A DNA stretch of 64,000 bases from Eopsaltria australis (taxonomy: Eukaryota; Chordata; Aves; Passeriformes; Petroicidae). Under the pieces are notes generated by a model. It saw only the letters and a program-made list of their open reading frames with translations. It did not search any database and had not been told where the DNA came from. The translations under genes were made by a program, and so were the position numbers. Position 1 is the stretch's first letter, and each line of letters opens with the position of its first letter. The DNA is taken from contig JAVTVJ010001329.1 in the NCBI GenBank assembly GCA_034509425.1, positions 186,001 through 250,000 of the forward strand, read 5' to 3'. Below are positions 40,170 to 52,000 of the stretch, one piece after another.

Positions 40170-41867
40170 ATAAGAGGTAGCCTCATCAGGTGGTTTGAAA
40201 GATTAAAAATGGCTAACTAAGAAGTCTAGGTTTTTTACTCCTTAAAAGCCAATTTTACCCAATAAAAGCCTGATTAATTAAAAACATCTCAATCCTTTCC
40301 TGCTTATTGTGGAAAACAAGGGGAGATTTTCTGTTCATTGAAGAGATTTCAATCAATTTTAGCTCACAATATTCAGTCTTTCCCTGTCTCTGTGAATGAG
40401 ATGCTCCCATTCCTGGACAGGAAAATCAGGCACACAAAGGTTTACTGATGGCAAGACACTGCATTCTTGATACTAAAGACTGACTCAATGGAACAGTTTG
40501 TTCAGAAATATGTACTACTGTGGGCTTGCAAAAAGCACTGAATGAGCAAGCACAGGCAAGACGAGGAATTTGAACTTATTTGAATTGCAGGCGAACCTAG
40601 TGGTTTTACTGCACTGCCCTGTGAGCCAATAATTTTTGAGGTCCTGTCTTATTTTGACCACTAATGCTCTCCAACTCTCCATATTTGCCAGACACTTTTC
40701 TCCACGTCTCAGAACATTTAAATTGAGAGGGTTCTAATGTGTTATGTTATGATTGACTATTTCACACTGTTGTTTCCACTATTCATTCAAAGTTTGAAGG
40801 AAGTTATTTTTTATGCCCTTTGAAGCTGTTATTTTAAGCCAAGTTGACAGTGTTCATAATATTTCAAATACACTGACAGATCGCTCTGCTAATGTGCACT
40901 GTAAATGCACATGTAAGTGAACCTTAAAGAAAAAACATGCACTGACAAAATAACATACGTGAGAAAATAACACAGATTTATGACAAAACAAAAAAATCCT
41001 TTGAGGCAGGTGATTATAATGGATCATGATCCTGCTGAGGAAGTTTGGAAAAAGGCAAGGCAGAGCCAGAATGCATTTGGCCAACTTCAGCGTTAGCAAG
41101 TTACCAATGTCAGTGTCATGAATTAAGAAAAAAATCTTCCTCCAAAAGTTCCAAAAGTGTTTTTGCTCTCACTGCATACAGCTGGGAGATTTGGAATCAT
41201 ACCAAAAAAGAGTGGAAGTAAAAAACTGAATGAAACATTCATGGTGTTCATTACTAGTTAGACGTGAATTGATCACATGTCAGAATAACTCCCTAGGCAC
41301 AGCAACATCCTTAAAAAAACAAAAAAAGCAGATATTGAGATGGTTCAAAAGTAGTTGATGAAGATAAATTATAACAAACACCTAGTTTGACTTCAGCAGG
41401 ATGGATTAAGTATGACATAGAGATCTAGTCTTCTTCTAAATTAGAAATCAAAAATTATTTAATCACACCATTCTAGATTAAGTTCTACACTTTGGAGCAA
41501 TGTGCAACACAAGTGATGTGTCTGTGGTGATGGAGATGACACTGCACAACAGGTTCATTTTTAATTTCTTTGCCCTTTGATTGACACATCAGTAGGATTC
41601 TTGTAGACAGGTGTAACAAGTAGTATGTGAAGCAGAGAATAATAAACCTATACCAGCAGTCAGAAACTATGACTACAGCGGCAAAGGAGATTTGTGGGGT
41701 AGCTTCTGTCTTGCAAAGTGGCACAGTGAGTAAGTCTTCTCACCAACACTGCCCCACCGTGCCTGCTTCTGACAAGTGCCCCTTTTGCTCTTGGAAAGGG
41801 CATCATCAGATCCTCTTTCCTACTGAGGTATTCACTTCTGCCCTTGGCACTCCTGCTTCATGCTTTA

Positions 41868-42137
41868 ATAGGAGAAGAGGCAATGGGCAGGAATTGATGC
41901 ACAGGAAGTTCCATCTGAACATGAGGAGGAACTTCTTTACTGTGCAGTGACCAAGCACTGGGACAGGTTGTCTAGAGAGGCTTGGAGTCTCCCTCCCCAG
42001 TATCCCTGGGGGTATCCAAAAATGATCTGGACACAGTCATGTGTCATGTGCTCTGGGGTGGCCCTGTTTGGGCAGGGAGGTTGGACCAGATGACCCACAG
42101 TGGTCCCCTCCAGCCTGACCCATTCTGTGATTCCGTG
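41868..42137 (+). mobile_element. CR1 LINE 3' fragment
   Basis: The sequence contains CAGGAAGTTCCATCTGAACA, GAGGAACTTCTTTACTG, CACTGGGACAGGTTG, CTAGAGAGGCTTGGAGTCTC, GGGAGGTTGGACCAGATGAC and CCAGCCTGACCCATTCTGTG, ending ATTCTGTGATTCCGTG. This is a well preserved CR1 3' end, including the C-terminal coding remnant and the terminal short tandem motif. It is antisense to WDR70. Confidence 0.92.
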
Positions 42138-44945
42138 CCGTGTTGATGAGCCTTTTTCTGCGGGAAAGCAGGGACTTTACATTTTCACTGAAGCAAACAG
42201 AAACCTCCCTCTCTACTAGGCTCTGAGTTTGACAGTAGTTTGTACTCAACTCAAAAATAAATGCGTCTAAAAACCTCCACAGATGACCAGGCTAACAGGC
42301 ACTATGGGTGCATATCTAGTGAGAGCTATAATATTCGGATGGACAAGCTTCATGGATTTTGTCTGCGCTGTTACAGTCATATGCAGGAACAATGGTTTGG
42401 GCACTCAAGATCAGGGTTGAAATGTCATTTACATTCTTGCGCAAAGGCAAAATCAAATTCAGACAGTCACAACAGGCATTTATTGGATCATCACTGTCAT
42501 GACAGTGTGGTCAAATGAGCTACAGTCTATTTTAAACACCTTCCTGAATCTCTCCTTCCTGCTGCCGATGGACAAAGCACACAACATAAATTATGATGCC
42601 AGAATCATTCCAAACTGATCAAGAGTAAGAAAACATGGCAATTATTTTCTGCTTTCAAACACTAGTGACTTTTGTTACTGACTCAATAGACACTTGTCAA
42701 GACAAACACAAATCTCTCTTAATTTTGACTTGAAAGCCAGTTGTACTGTAGCACAGCAAAATCTGTATATATACAAGCTCCACACTTGTTTTAACAGAAC
42801 CAAATGATATTTGCTGAATGGGAATTAACAGCTTTCTGTTCAAAAATCAGAAGTTAATATTTCTACTATATATTTCTTCAAGACGTTTAACCCTCACACC
42901 TTGATCCTCCACAGCTTCACCCATTTTCCTGTGTCACACACAACTTGTACCCCCAGAGCTGCACCAATTTGTAGTAACTTATCATTTGCTTGTTTGCCTT
43001 TGCAAGCATCTCTGTATCCTGTCAGGCCAGTAAGTGCTTTCTTCATTCCACTGCAGGAGTCAATTTCATCCATCTCCTTCTAACTGTTATATTGAACACA
43101 TGTTCCATTCGAAAATTTTTTTCTTATCCCTTCCCCATCTCCAATTATAACATGAAGGCTTTTTCTAATTGTTTAATCAAGATGTCTTTTGAAATACTTG
43201 ATTCTAACTATACACAGGGATCTCCACAGGACACCATCAGTTTTAGGTAAGAATACCACTAAAAATCCAATTTACCGGCTCCTTTACCCAAAAATCATGC
43301 ACACTTCTTAATGAAACCAACGAAGATAAAGACAAAAATTCTTTAGATGTTAAAAATACAAACCCAAGAATACCACCAACTTAATTTCCACTAGAAAATC
43401 ACTTTAGCCTTGCCTTGTTATACAGAGGTCACTCATTGGAAATTGCACAAGATGCACAGGATATGTCTTTAAATTACTCATAATCACCTTAAACTGCACT
43501 CAATCAGCATTGCAATATGTCATCTTACAGACACAGAAAAGTTCAAAAGGAAAAGCACATGAAAAAGCAGACTACCAAGAGCACTATTGTTAAAACTACA
43601 CCAGAAAGCTTAATATTTCAATACTGTATATGTTAAAATAAACAACATACACAGGTGATGAAAGCCAGTCTCTGAAAAATTTATTATTCTGTTAGAACAA
43701 GTTTACACTTAGGAAGAATTCTCAACCTTCATGCCATTAGGAAGTTTTACTAGGTTTATAGTGGAAATAAAAACAGAAATAAAAATAGATTACAATCCCA
43801 AAATACAGGCTGTACTTTGAGTGTGATCCACAGGCTTTCTTTTCCTTTTAAACCTATACATTTCCTCCTGCCTCCAGCAATCAAATCTTTTAAAATCTTC
43901 GTAAAAAGCTCTCTAGATTGTCTGGTTTTCTTTTTAAAATCAAATATTTTGAAACATGAAGTTGAACAGACTAATGTAACCTGTATTAGTCCAGTTCTAC
44001 TTCCACAAAGCCATCCTACTGAAATCGTACAGCTTTCAGAGATTTATGACACCAATTTCATAATCCTGCTCTTCTTGCCTCATTTTCTCTGTGTTCTCAC
44101 TTTGGCCTTTAAAAAAATTGACCCTATTTCCATTTTCTCCTCCTATGCATGCCATTGGTATTTATTCCACAGAATCTTCTTTGCATAAGATGGGCATAAA
44201 GAGAGGATATGGATGATTTACAAGGATGATTATTTTTCAAAGCAGTAAAGCTTAGCCTGGTGAATTTGCAATTGACATTGCAAAATTAAACTCTTGGAAC
44301 TGGACTGGTTTGTGAGCTATACTACACAAAGCAATTGTGAGCACTGCATGCTCTAAGCTTCAAATTATAAAGTAGTAGCAAGAATTATACTTGTCAGTTC
44401 AAGTAATAACTACTGGAAATTAGTTGTTTAATTCAATATGAACAGAAATATTTCCTAATTTTGAAAAGTTTGAAGGAGTTTCCATTCTGACTCTTTTGGA
44501 TCACAATGCAATTACATAAATGGTTCAAATTTGCCTCAGTGTTAATTTTTACACATTAGACAATATAACAACATTTGCCATTTAATGTGCAGCATTGGCC
44601 TTATCCCCACCCACTTAGATGCTATTCTTCTCTACCATTATAAGAATTAATGACTGATTTAAGTATTAAGTTTTAAGAGTTACTCCACAATATATTCAAA
44701 ATCTCAAATAAGTTATGTAAGAACCAACAAGAAATTACAGCTTTTCTTATAAGAATTCCATCCTAAATTAATCATAATCTAGATACAGATATCTAGACCA
44801 GGATGTGGTCAATTTTTTTTTTAAAACACATACTGCCAAGAGTATTGCCAGCATTTTGAACTTATTAGCAGCACACTTAATGATCAGCTGTGGAAAGGCA
44901 GAAGAACTATTAACTTATGTCTATGAGTTAATTGGTTTCCAGGAC

Positions 44946-45192
44946 GGAGAGGAGAGGAGAGGAGAGGAGAGGAGAGGAGAGGAGAGGAGGAGATGGAGAG
45001 GAGAGAGGAGAGGAGAGGAAGAGGAGAAGGAGGAGAGGAGGGAGAGGAGGAGAGGAGAAAGAGAAAGGAGGAGAGGAGGGGAGGAAAAGAGAGGAGGAGA
45101 GGAGAGGAGATGAAAAGGAGAGGAAAAGGAGAGGAGAGGAGAGGAGAGGAGAGGAGAGGAGAGGAGAGGAGAGGAGAGGAGAGGAGAGGAAA
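44946..45192. repeat. 247-base polypurine tract, (GGAGA)n microsatellite
   Basis: The plus strand from 44946 to 45192 is purine only, apart from T at 44994 and T at 45111. Both ends are regular GGAGA pentamers (longest regular run about 45129-45188). The middle is interrupted with GGAGG and GAAA variants. On the WDR70 sense strand this is a C/T-only tract lying 98 bases past the GTAAGT donor of the exon at 45291-45465. Open frames in it code only for Glu/Arg/Gly or Ser/Leu/Pro low-complexity strings and are not genes. Confidence 0.97.
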
Positions 45193-45290
45193 TAAATAAA
45201 AATATAGAAGTACCAGAAGTGATTTTATCTGCTTCAACATTCACACTTGAAATATTAGAAGCATATATTGTTATAAAACACTGGACTTAC

Positions 45291-45465
45291 ACTCATATTC
45301 CTATCCCAGATCTGGATAGAGCCATCTTGACAGCCAGCTGCAATAAGTTTCCCATCTCTGCTGTATGTGCAAGTCGTAGGAATCACCCGTTTACCTTGAA
45401 CTGATCGTGGTTTAAATACGCTTTTGTGCTTTTTTTCATTGTTAACATCCCAAGTCCTCACAGTT
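45291..45465 (-). CDS. WDR70: WDR70 internal coding exon (first of five in window), WD-repeat blades
   Basis: This exon encodes 58 full codons plus one leading base that completes a codon begun in an exon above the window. It begins after a pyrimidine-rich acceptor ending in CAG (AG at 45467-45466) and ends at AGT before a consensus GTAAGT donor (45290-45285). The product starts TVRTWDVNNEKKHKS, the closing strand of one WD blade. Then comes one complete blade that opens IPTTCTYSRDGKLIAAG and closes in SIQIWDRN. This matches vertebrate WDR70 closely as I know the protein. WDR70 is a conserved nuclear WD-repeat protein, orthologous to C. elegans gad-1. It has been linked to the CUL4-DDB1 ubiquitin ligase, H2B monoubiquitination and DNA end resection in homologous recombination. 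It has also been reported in spliceosome preparations. Upstream phase is 1 and downstream phase is 0. The identification is very secure. The functional notes come from the family. Confidence 0.96.
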
Positions 45466-48204
45466 CTGAAAAAAAGAGTTTAAATAAACAGTTGTTTCAG
45501 ATAACGTCGGTATATACAAAATAATTCTTCCTGTGATAAAACCAAACACTTTTTCCAGCACAGATGGCAAATAATATTGTCTACATTAAGCTGTAATGCA
45601 AAACAGCATTTCAGACATGAGGACAACTTTTCAAGTAAGAAACATCACGATCACTAAAATGCACGTGAAGTTCAAAAAACATTAAAAACAAACGAACAAA
45701 AAAAAACCCCAATGCAAAACACTTTTCCCCAAAACTCTCATGCAAATACTTTAATTATTTAGAATTTTGAAGACAACAAATGTTAATACACAGGTACTAC
45801 ATAACCTTCACTGCCATTGGAAATCAAGAAGAGAAAGGTATTCAGTCCTCTACAAAGAATGAATACTTCAGGAAACAGGCATGAACGCTTATACAACTTA
45901 CTAACAAACAGATTTCTTAACTATTCGGACATAACAACAACTGAGTATTCTGATTTTAACTAGCTGGTTATTCTTCATACATTATTTTTAAATGGCATTT
46001 TAAACATTAATTGTAGTATTACTGTGGTTCTCTTCCACTGATCCTGAAGGTCTGAGTTCTGTTATACAAATGTTCTTCAAGTATTTTAGAAAGACTCATT
46101 TATGTAATATTGTTTTTTCAAGTTGAGTTTTTCCCACATTATTAGGAAAACAAATACATCCTTTCTCTTTTTAATGGAAAAACAATATCTGCTTGCATCT
46201 TCACTGTTCCTTAGATACAGAAAAACATCCAAATGAGAGAGAACTAAAACATGAGATACAGGTGGACCCTTTAAACTGTCTTAGATACAAATGTTTTCTG
46301 TCCATTTAATATGTTGAGGTCTTTCCATATAAAAATTCTAAACTCTTCTGGCATCTAATGCAGAGAAGAGTTTCAAAATTTGGCAAAGGAAGGAAGATCA
46401 TTCATTTAAAAAGAAAAAGTCTCAAGGTTCTCAAGACAACCCCATTTGTTTAGACTATACAAACATTGCCTATGATCCAACAGTACATAATTCACTGGTC
46501 TCTAGCAAAGCAAAAACAACTTTAACAGAGGCTGCCATTTCTCCAGAATGAGACAAGATACCACGGCACAACATTTGGAACTTCCATTACAACTACAAGG
46601 CCAGACAGGTCACAGAGCTGACATAAAAATAATTCTAGAACAAAACAGACAAGAAAATGAGCTGAAAATATCTCGGAGAGGTTACAATTAATTGCACATT
46701 TAATTACAGTAATGAGAAATCAGTAACTGTAAGTTAGAATGAATAATTAGAATTAATCTCCAGTTGTCCATAATAAAGCCAGGGTTAGTTTAATTTTTAA
46801 AAGTCTTCAAATCTCCTATCTGTAAGGCATCACTTCATTGCTCTATTTGGAGCTGTAGTATAAGACATTCAAGTGTTCTGATGATTAGGTTGGGCTTGAG
46901 GTTTTGGTAGGTTTGTTGTTTGGTGGTTTTAACTATTATTTTTATTTTAAATGATGCACTATATTACAATTATGGTTAGGTTGATTAGAGGATCTCCAGA
47001 AACTGCTTTCACCTTCAACCACTATATGAATCTGAGATTCCCTTTTTCATCTCTTTGTGTTGTCAATAACCATCTCAGTCTCCTGCCTTCCATGTACACT
47101 TTCTCTCACTGTGATATTTGCTAAAAACTTGAGTCCCCTTCCTTCATAATACTCAATCCCTCCAAAATCTCATTTGAATTTCTGTACCTTCAGCTTCTCT
47201 TCTTCCTTCAGTGATGACCATCCCACACTAAAAAGCTCTGTCCCCTCTTACAGTGCAAGTTCCCAAGGACTGCCTTGGCACACCCCTGCTCAGGTGGTGC
47301 ACAGTAACAGTTTTATGCAGGGAACTTCAGAGTCTGCCTCCCCCTTTCGTTTCAGATGCCTCACAAGCACCTCAGATGTAATTCCAGAAACAATTTCTTG
47401 AGAATCCTTTACCATCCTAATTCTTTATTTCTGCTGGTATGGAACAACTTTTTTAAAGCTTTCAGTTTCCTCTTTTTAGGGCTCAATGTCCTGTCAAAAT
47501 CTCAAAAATTGGCTACACTAAGAGCATATACAAAAATCTTTTCATCATTTTACTCTTCCACCATAAAGGAAGAAGCACTTGTACACTCTTATTCCATATA
47601 AAACACATAAAAAGAAGTATAAGCCCTAAATCAGCTGTAATATCAGCAGGTCAGCTGAAAAATCCAAGTTCTCTGAACTGCTGCTTCTGCTGCAGACAGT
47701 TGGCCATATTCCCATACATATGAGTTACATGCCCTGTCAAAAATGCCCACATAGCCTACAGTATATATTTAACATTCCCTCAATATTTTCTTTATGTCCC
47801 CACACTGAGCATGTGTTTGCTGCTGCCTTGCTGCTACTGGATCTAATGAAAAATAATTTCTACTAAAGTAAATATTTTGTAAGAAATCATGTATATATTA
47901 GTTACAAATTTGTCAGTCATTCCCAGAGAGCCCTTAATTCTTGTGCTAAGACTGAGCTCTCTAATGCCTTCTTTCGCATAAGATCTTTTTAGCATTTTTA
48001 TTCTTTATGGAAATATTTCCTATTTTTATTTTAAAATGGACATCGTATTGTAAACACATCTCATAATACCATGTGCAAAATTTCAGCTTAGCATGGTTTC
48101 TGACTGAATCACCACCAACTAAAACATCACAAGTCATTTGTAAAGTATGTATGTTTTATATTTTCCTTCAGACCAGTGAGAGACTAGAAGCAGAGATCAC
48201 TGAA

Positions 48205-48441
48205 GGACCTTCACTGGAATGAAATGAGGTTTAGGCTGGAATCTGGGAAGAATCTCTTCACAGGAAGGGTGATTAGACAGTGGAATAGGCTGCCCATGGA
48301 GGTGGTGGAGTCACCATCCTTGGATATGTTTAAGGAAAGACTGAACATAGCACTGACTGCCATGGTCTGGTTAACATGGTGGTGTTGGGTCACAGGCTGG
48401 AATCAATCCCAGAGGACTTTTCCAACCTAACTGATTCTGTG
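48205..48441 (+). mobile_element. CR1 LINE 3' fragment (first of head-to-tail pair)
   Basis: The plus strand carries a recognisable end of the CR1 ORF2 reading frame (the ORF at 48224-48430 includes QWNRLPMEVVESPSLDMFKE), the conserved C-terminal region just after the reverse transcriptase. Next comes AGAGGACTTTTCCAACCTAA and CTGATTCTGTG, the usual 3' end. The 5' limit is fuzzy. It abuts the next CR1 piece with no gap. Confidence 0.92.
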
Positions 48442-49095
48442 GCTGGACATGCCCCAGCCACGGCACTCACAGTCCAGAGAGCCAAACGTGTCCTGGGCTG
48501 CATCCAGAGCCCCGTGGGCAGCAGGGCAGGGAGGGGATTCTGCCCCTCTGCTCTGCTCTGGTGACACCCACCTGGAGCTCTGCATCCAGAGCTGGGGTCC
48601 CAGCACAGGAGGGACAGGGACCTACTGGAGCCAGTCCAGAGGAGTAAGTCCATTTAAGTTGATCAGAGGGCTGCAGCACCCTTCCTGTGAAGAGAGTTGG
48701 GTTTGCTCAGACAGGAAAAGACAAGACTCTGGGGAGACCAAAAGCAACTTCAAGTACCAAAAAGGGACTTGTAAAAAAGATGGAAAGTGATTTTTACACC
48801 AGCAGATAGTGATAGTACAAGGGGGAACAGTTTAAACTGTTAAAGTGGGAGGAGATATTTAGGACCAATATTAGGAATAAATCCTTTACTGTGACAGTGT
48901 GAGGCACTGACACAGGTTGCTCAGAGAAGTTGTGGATGTCACGTCCCTGGAAATGTTCAAGATCTGATTGGACAAGGATCTGAGCAAACTGGTCTAGTGG
49001 GTGGCATCACTGACCTTGGCTGGAGGAGGGGAGAGGTTGGAATTAGATGACCTCTAAAGTCTCTACCAACCCAAACCGTTCTGGGATACTGTGAC
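48442..49095 (+). mobile_element. CR1 LINE, longer 3' fragment with broken ORF2 remnant (second of pair)
   Basis: It starts inside ORF2 and runs to the 3' end. Frame-shifted remnants of the reverse transcriptase C-terminal region can be read in two frames: AKRVLGCIQSPVGSRAG in one, then LELCIQSWGPS, LIRGLQHPSCEE and a KGTCKKDGK end in another. Several frameshifts mean it is dead. The 3' part has GACACAGGTTGCTCAGAG, GTGGATGTC, GGTTGGAATTAGATGACCTC and CCAACCCAAACCGTTCTGGG. It is the least truncated CR1 in the window, about 650 bases. Confidence 0.9.
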
Positions 49096-52000
49096 TAATA
49101 TTTAACTCCTCCCATTCTATCCAGAAGGAAAGGAGATAAAAAGGAAAAGAAGCACAGAAACCCAAATAATTTACCTTCAGGTAACATTGCCTTTAAATTG
49201 GCAATATGGCAAAAATACTCTAAGGCTGCTTCCGTATATTCTTTCCTCTTCTGCTACTGACCCTCAATCAGCATATCATATAACAGTCAACTCAGGGTAC
49301 ATTATGTAATTATGACTTGGGTTTTTTTCTGGAATATTCTGTACTATTTAATGATTTCCTCTACCTCAGACATAGTGAAAAATAAATGAGACTGCATTGC
49401 AGAAGTTCTATTTTCACTTCCTAAGTTCTCTGAGCTCAGTCTGTTAATTGTGGTGAAATGAGTAAAAATTTTTAGCCCTGCATCAATCAGATAATTTCCA
49501 GGACACTAATTTTATTCAAAAAACCCCTCTTTCTAAGAGTATCTCGTCAGATGTAAAAAAGTGGGAGAAACAATAACACTGTTTTATGCTCTATGTTGCA
49601 CCAGTTAGTAGAAGTATGATATCAATATTAATCTGTTGATAGGCAGAATCAAGTTATTTCTGAACTCCAGTGAAAACATAAGAAAATAATTTCCTGAATG
49701 AGTCTCTTTTTCCACCTGAAAACAAACTATGTTTAATGTAAGTTTGTTCTTTAGAAAAAGTATATATTGGGATTATTTTTAAACTATACCTCTAACATAC
49801 ACTGCTGTTTGTTCATTACATCAAGTTTTAATACATTGAATGATAAGTAGTCACACCAACATTTTTGAGTTCCCTTTCATAAATTCCTTTTCAATTAAAA
49901 TATTCATGAAAAAGGCTTCACATACACATGTTTAAATTTAACTTTTTAAATTATGAATTCCACATCTGCAAAACAGATTTTGCAAAACTGATTTTGTAAA
50001 GTTCCTATATTTGCCAAGAGCAATTCAAAGCAACTTAGAAAAGGAGGGGAATGTTCTTTTGGAAAGGTAACGTGGATATTTTCGTGACCACTGAGAAGTT
50101 AAATGACACATAATGAACAACTAATTTAATTACTGAAGTTCAAGGGGAGGTTTTGGCAGGTTTTTTGTCCGAAAATTTTTTTTTTTTCTTTTCTCCCTTT
50201 CTTCTCATGTTCTTATGATGTTATTACTAAGTTAAAATTTCTAATAAAATTAATTATTGGCAATGCTGCTGCATTATGCAAATTATTATAGTTATGTAGC
50301 TGCATTTCCCCAACTGCAAGCACAAAAAATTTCTCTGTGATGAGTCAGCTAGACACTGCCCTAATACAATCTGTTGAAATTCAAGAAGTGAACCAATGTT
50401 AACTTCAAAAGCCTGACCTGCCAAATTCCACTAAGCTTTTTCTTCTGTCCCACCTCCTCTGTTTCTACTGGACTGGAAAACTCTACTGCACAATGTTGAA
50501 TGTTATTGGCATTTAATATGTTAAGTCTACTCTGAATAATTAAGTCTACTCTTATCACTTGAAATACAAAAGAAGCACAGAGCACATTATTGTTAAAAGT
50601 ACAGATCAGGCTTAATGTTGTACATCTAATGACCTAATTATAGTGCTCACCTTTGCAACGTATTAAAGAGCCTACCTCTAGATTATATAAGGTTGCAAAG
50701 TTGTAACATACTTCAAAATCATCCTACAAATATAGTGACAATGGCATTGATCATCCCAATACAAGATGACACCAAGTCATCAGTGATAGAAAACACATTT
50801 TTAAAGTGTTAAAATAAGACTGTTTAAAAACAAAAAAAGCAATTGATCTTACAGTAAGGGTTTTTCTTAATCTCTTTTATGACATAAAATAACCATATGT
50901 ATATGGGAATGAAATTAAAGAACTTATTAATACGGTGGAAAATTGCCTAAAGCAGACTATGTAAGCAGGGTAGTTACAAAACAGCTGAAAAGTCCCATTA
51001 ATATATACTTTATGCATATGGAGATGCAACATTATGTCAGCAAGGAAACTTTCATTGTGTTCTTTCTGCCCTCTTTCAGCAGAAGCAAGTTATAGTCTTC
51101 TGCTGAGCACATGGGACCCACACAAGGTTGAGTCACCTGCCAGACAATGAAAAAATTTGTACACACAAACAGGTGGAGAAGTCCAAAGAAACTTTCCATA
51201 CTTGTTTGGCAGAAAAACTTCCAAATAAGCTACCTACTTCCAGCATTTGAACAGTATTACAATAATCTGAACCAGAATACATGAAAAGTCACATCCAACA
51301 TACGTAAAATCATACCTACGGAAGGAACTGCCAACAATATGGACACAACTTAGTAATTTATAACAATTCTACTTTTCTGTTACTTAAAAAAATTCTAGAT
51401 GTGAAAAACCAAAGAGAAACATTTAACAGAGTAAAAAAAGATATGTGATACTCAGCAAATGAGCTAAGTAACTATGAAACCATATTTTTCCATATTTTCA
51501 AATTAAACTGGTAGACGTTTTTTGACAGGACAAATTACTATCATTTGTATGTACAAAGTACAAAAGTACAAAGTACATTGTTAGTATGCACAAGTGCAGC
51601 TGAATCTTAATTACTGGGGTGGAGTAGATTAAAACCTAATAACAGTGAATGGGAACTGCTCCCATTCTCCAGTGTGAAGCAACCAAAAACCAACCAATTC
51701 AAAATTAAAATGACACATAAGCATGTCTGACAGAGCATGGAGAGTAGGTGCTCTGAATTACTATGCAAAAATCCTTCTCATGGCCAATGTACGCAATATT
51801 GGACGAAAAGTAAATTAGAAAAGGAGATAGAGAAGAGCTGGAAGAATATTAGCTTGGCAAAGGAATCAGAACTAATGGAGGTAAAGGAGAAGAGTAGAGA
51901 TGCAGAAAGACAGATTGAGGAAAATAAACGCAAGGAACAAAATATAAGTTATCATGTCATGCCAGATTTGGCATGACTGCCCTCAAGTCAGCTGTGCAGC

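Larger units (their letters stand above)
25778..45290 (-). other. WDR70: WDR70 intron, 19.5 kb
   Basis: This is the intron between the first and second exons of the window, phase 0, GTAAGT to ACAG. It contains CR1 fragments at 28258-28490 and 41868-42137, inverted repeats at 31094-31120 and 40146-40169, a 24-base-spaced duplication at 39769-39808, and the purine tract at 44946-45192. A modestly GC-richer unassigned patch lies near 35515-35745. I found no exon or second gene. Confidence 0.9.

Noticed and set aside
43817..44188. 123-codon plus-strand frame rich in Phe/Leu/Ser
   Set aside because: Composition follows the T-rich strand. No family motif and no support from neighbours.
44805..45244. 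Several overlapping open frames on both strands
   Set aside because: They translate the purine/pyrimidine microsatellite into Glu/Arg/Gly or Ser/Leu/Pro strings. Lack of stops is a consequence of the repeat.
48390..48790. Open frames of up to 113 codons on both strands
   Set aside because: They lie in a CR1 element. The plus-strand ones are frame-shifted ORF2 remnants and the minus-strand ones are antisense shadows.
51551..51576. Repeated GTACAAA units that also look partly palindromic
   Set aside because: Only about 26 bases of a short degenerate repeat with no supporting context.
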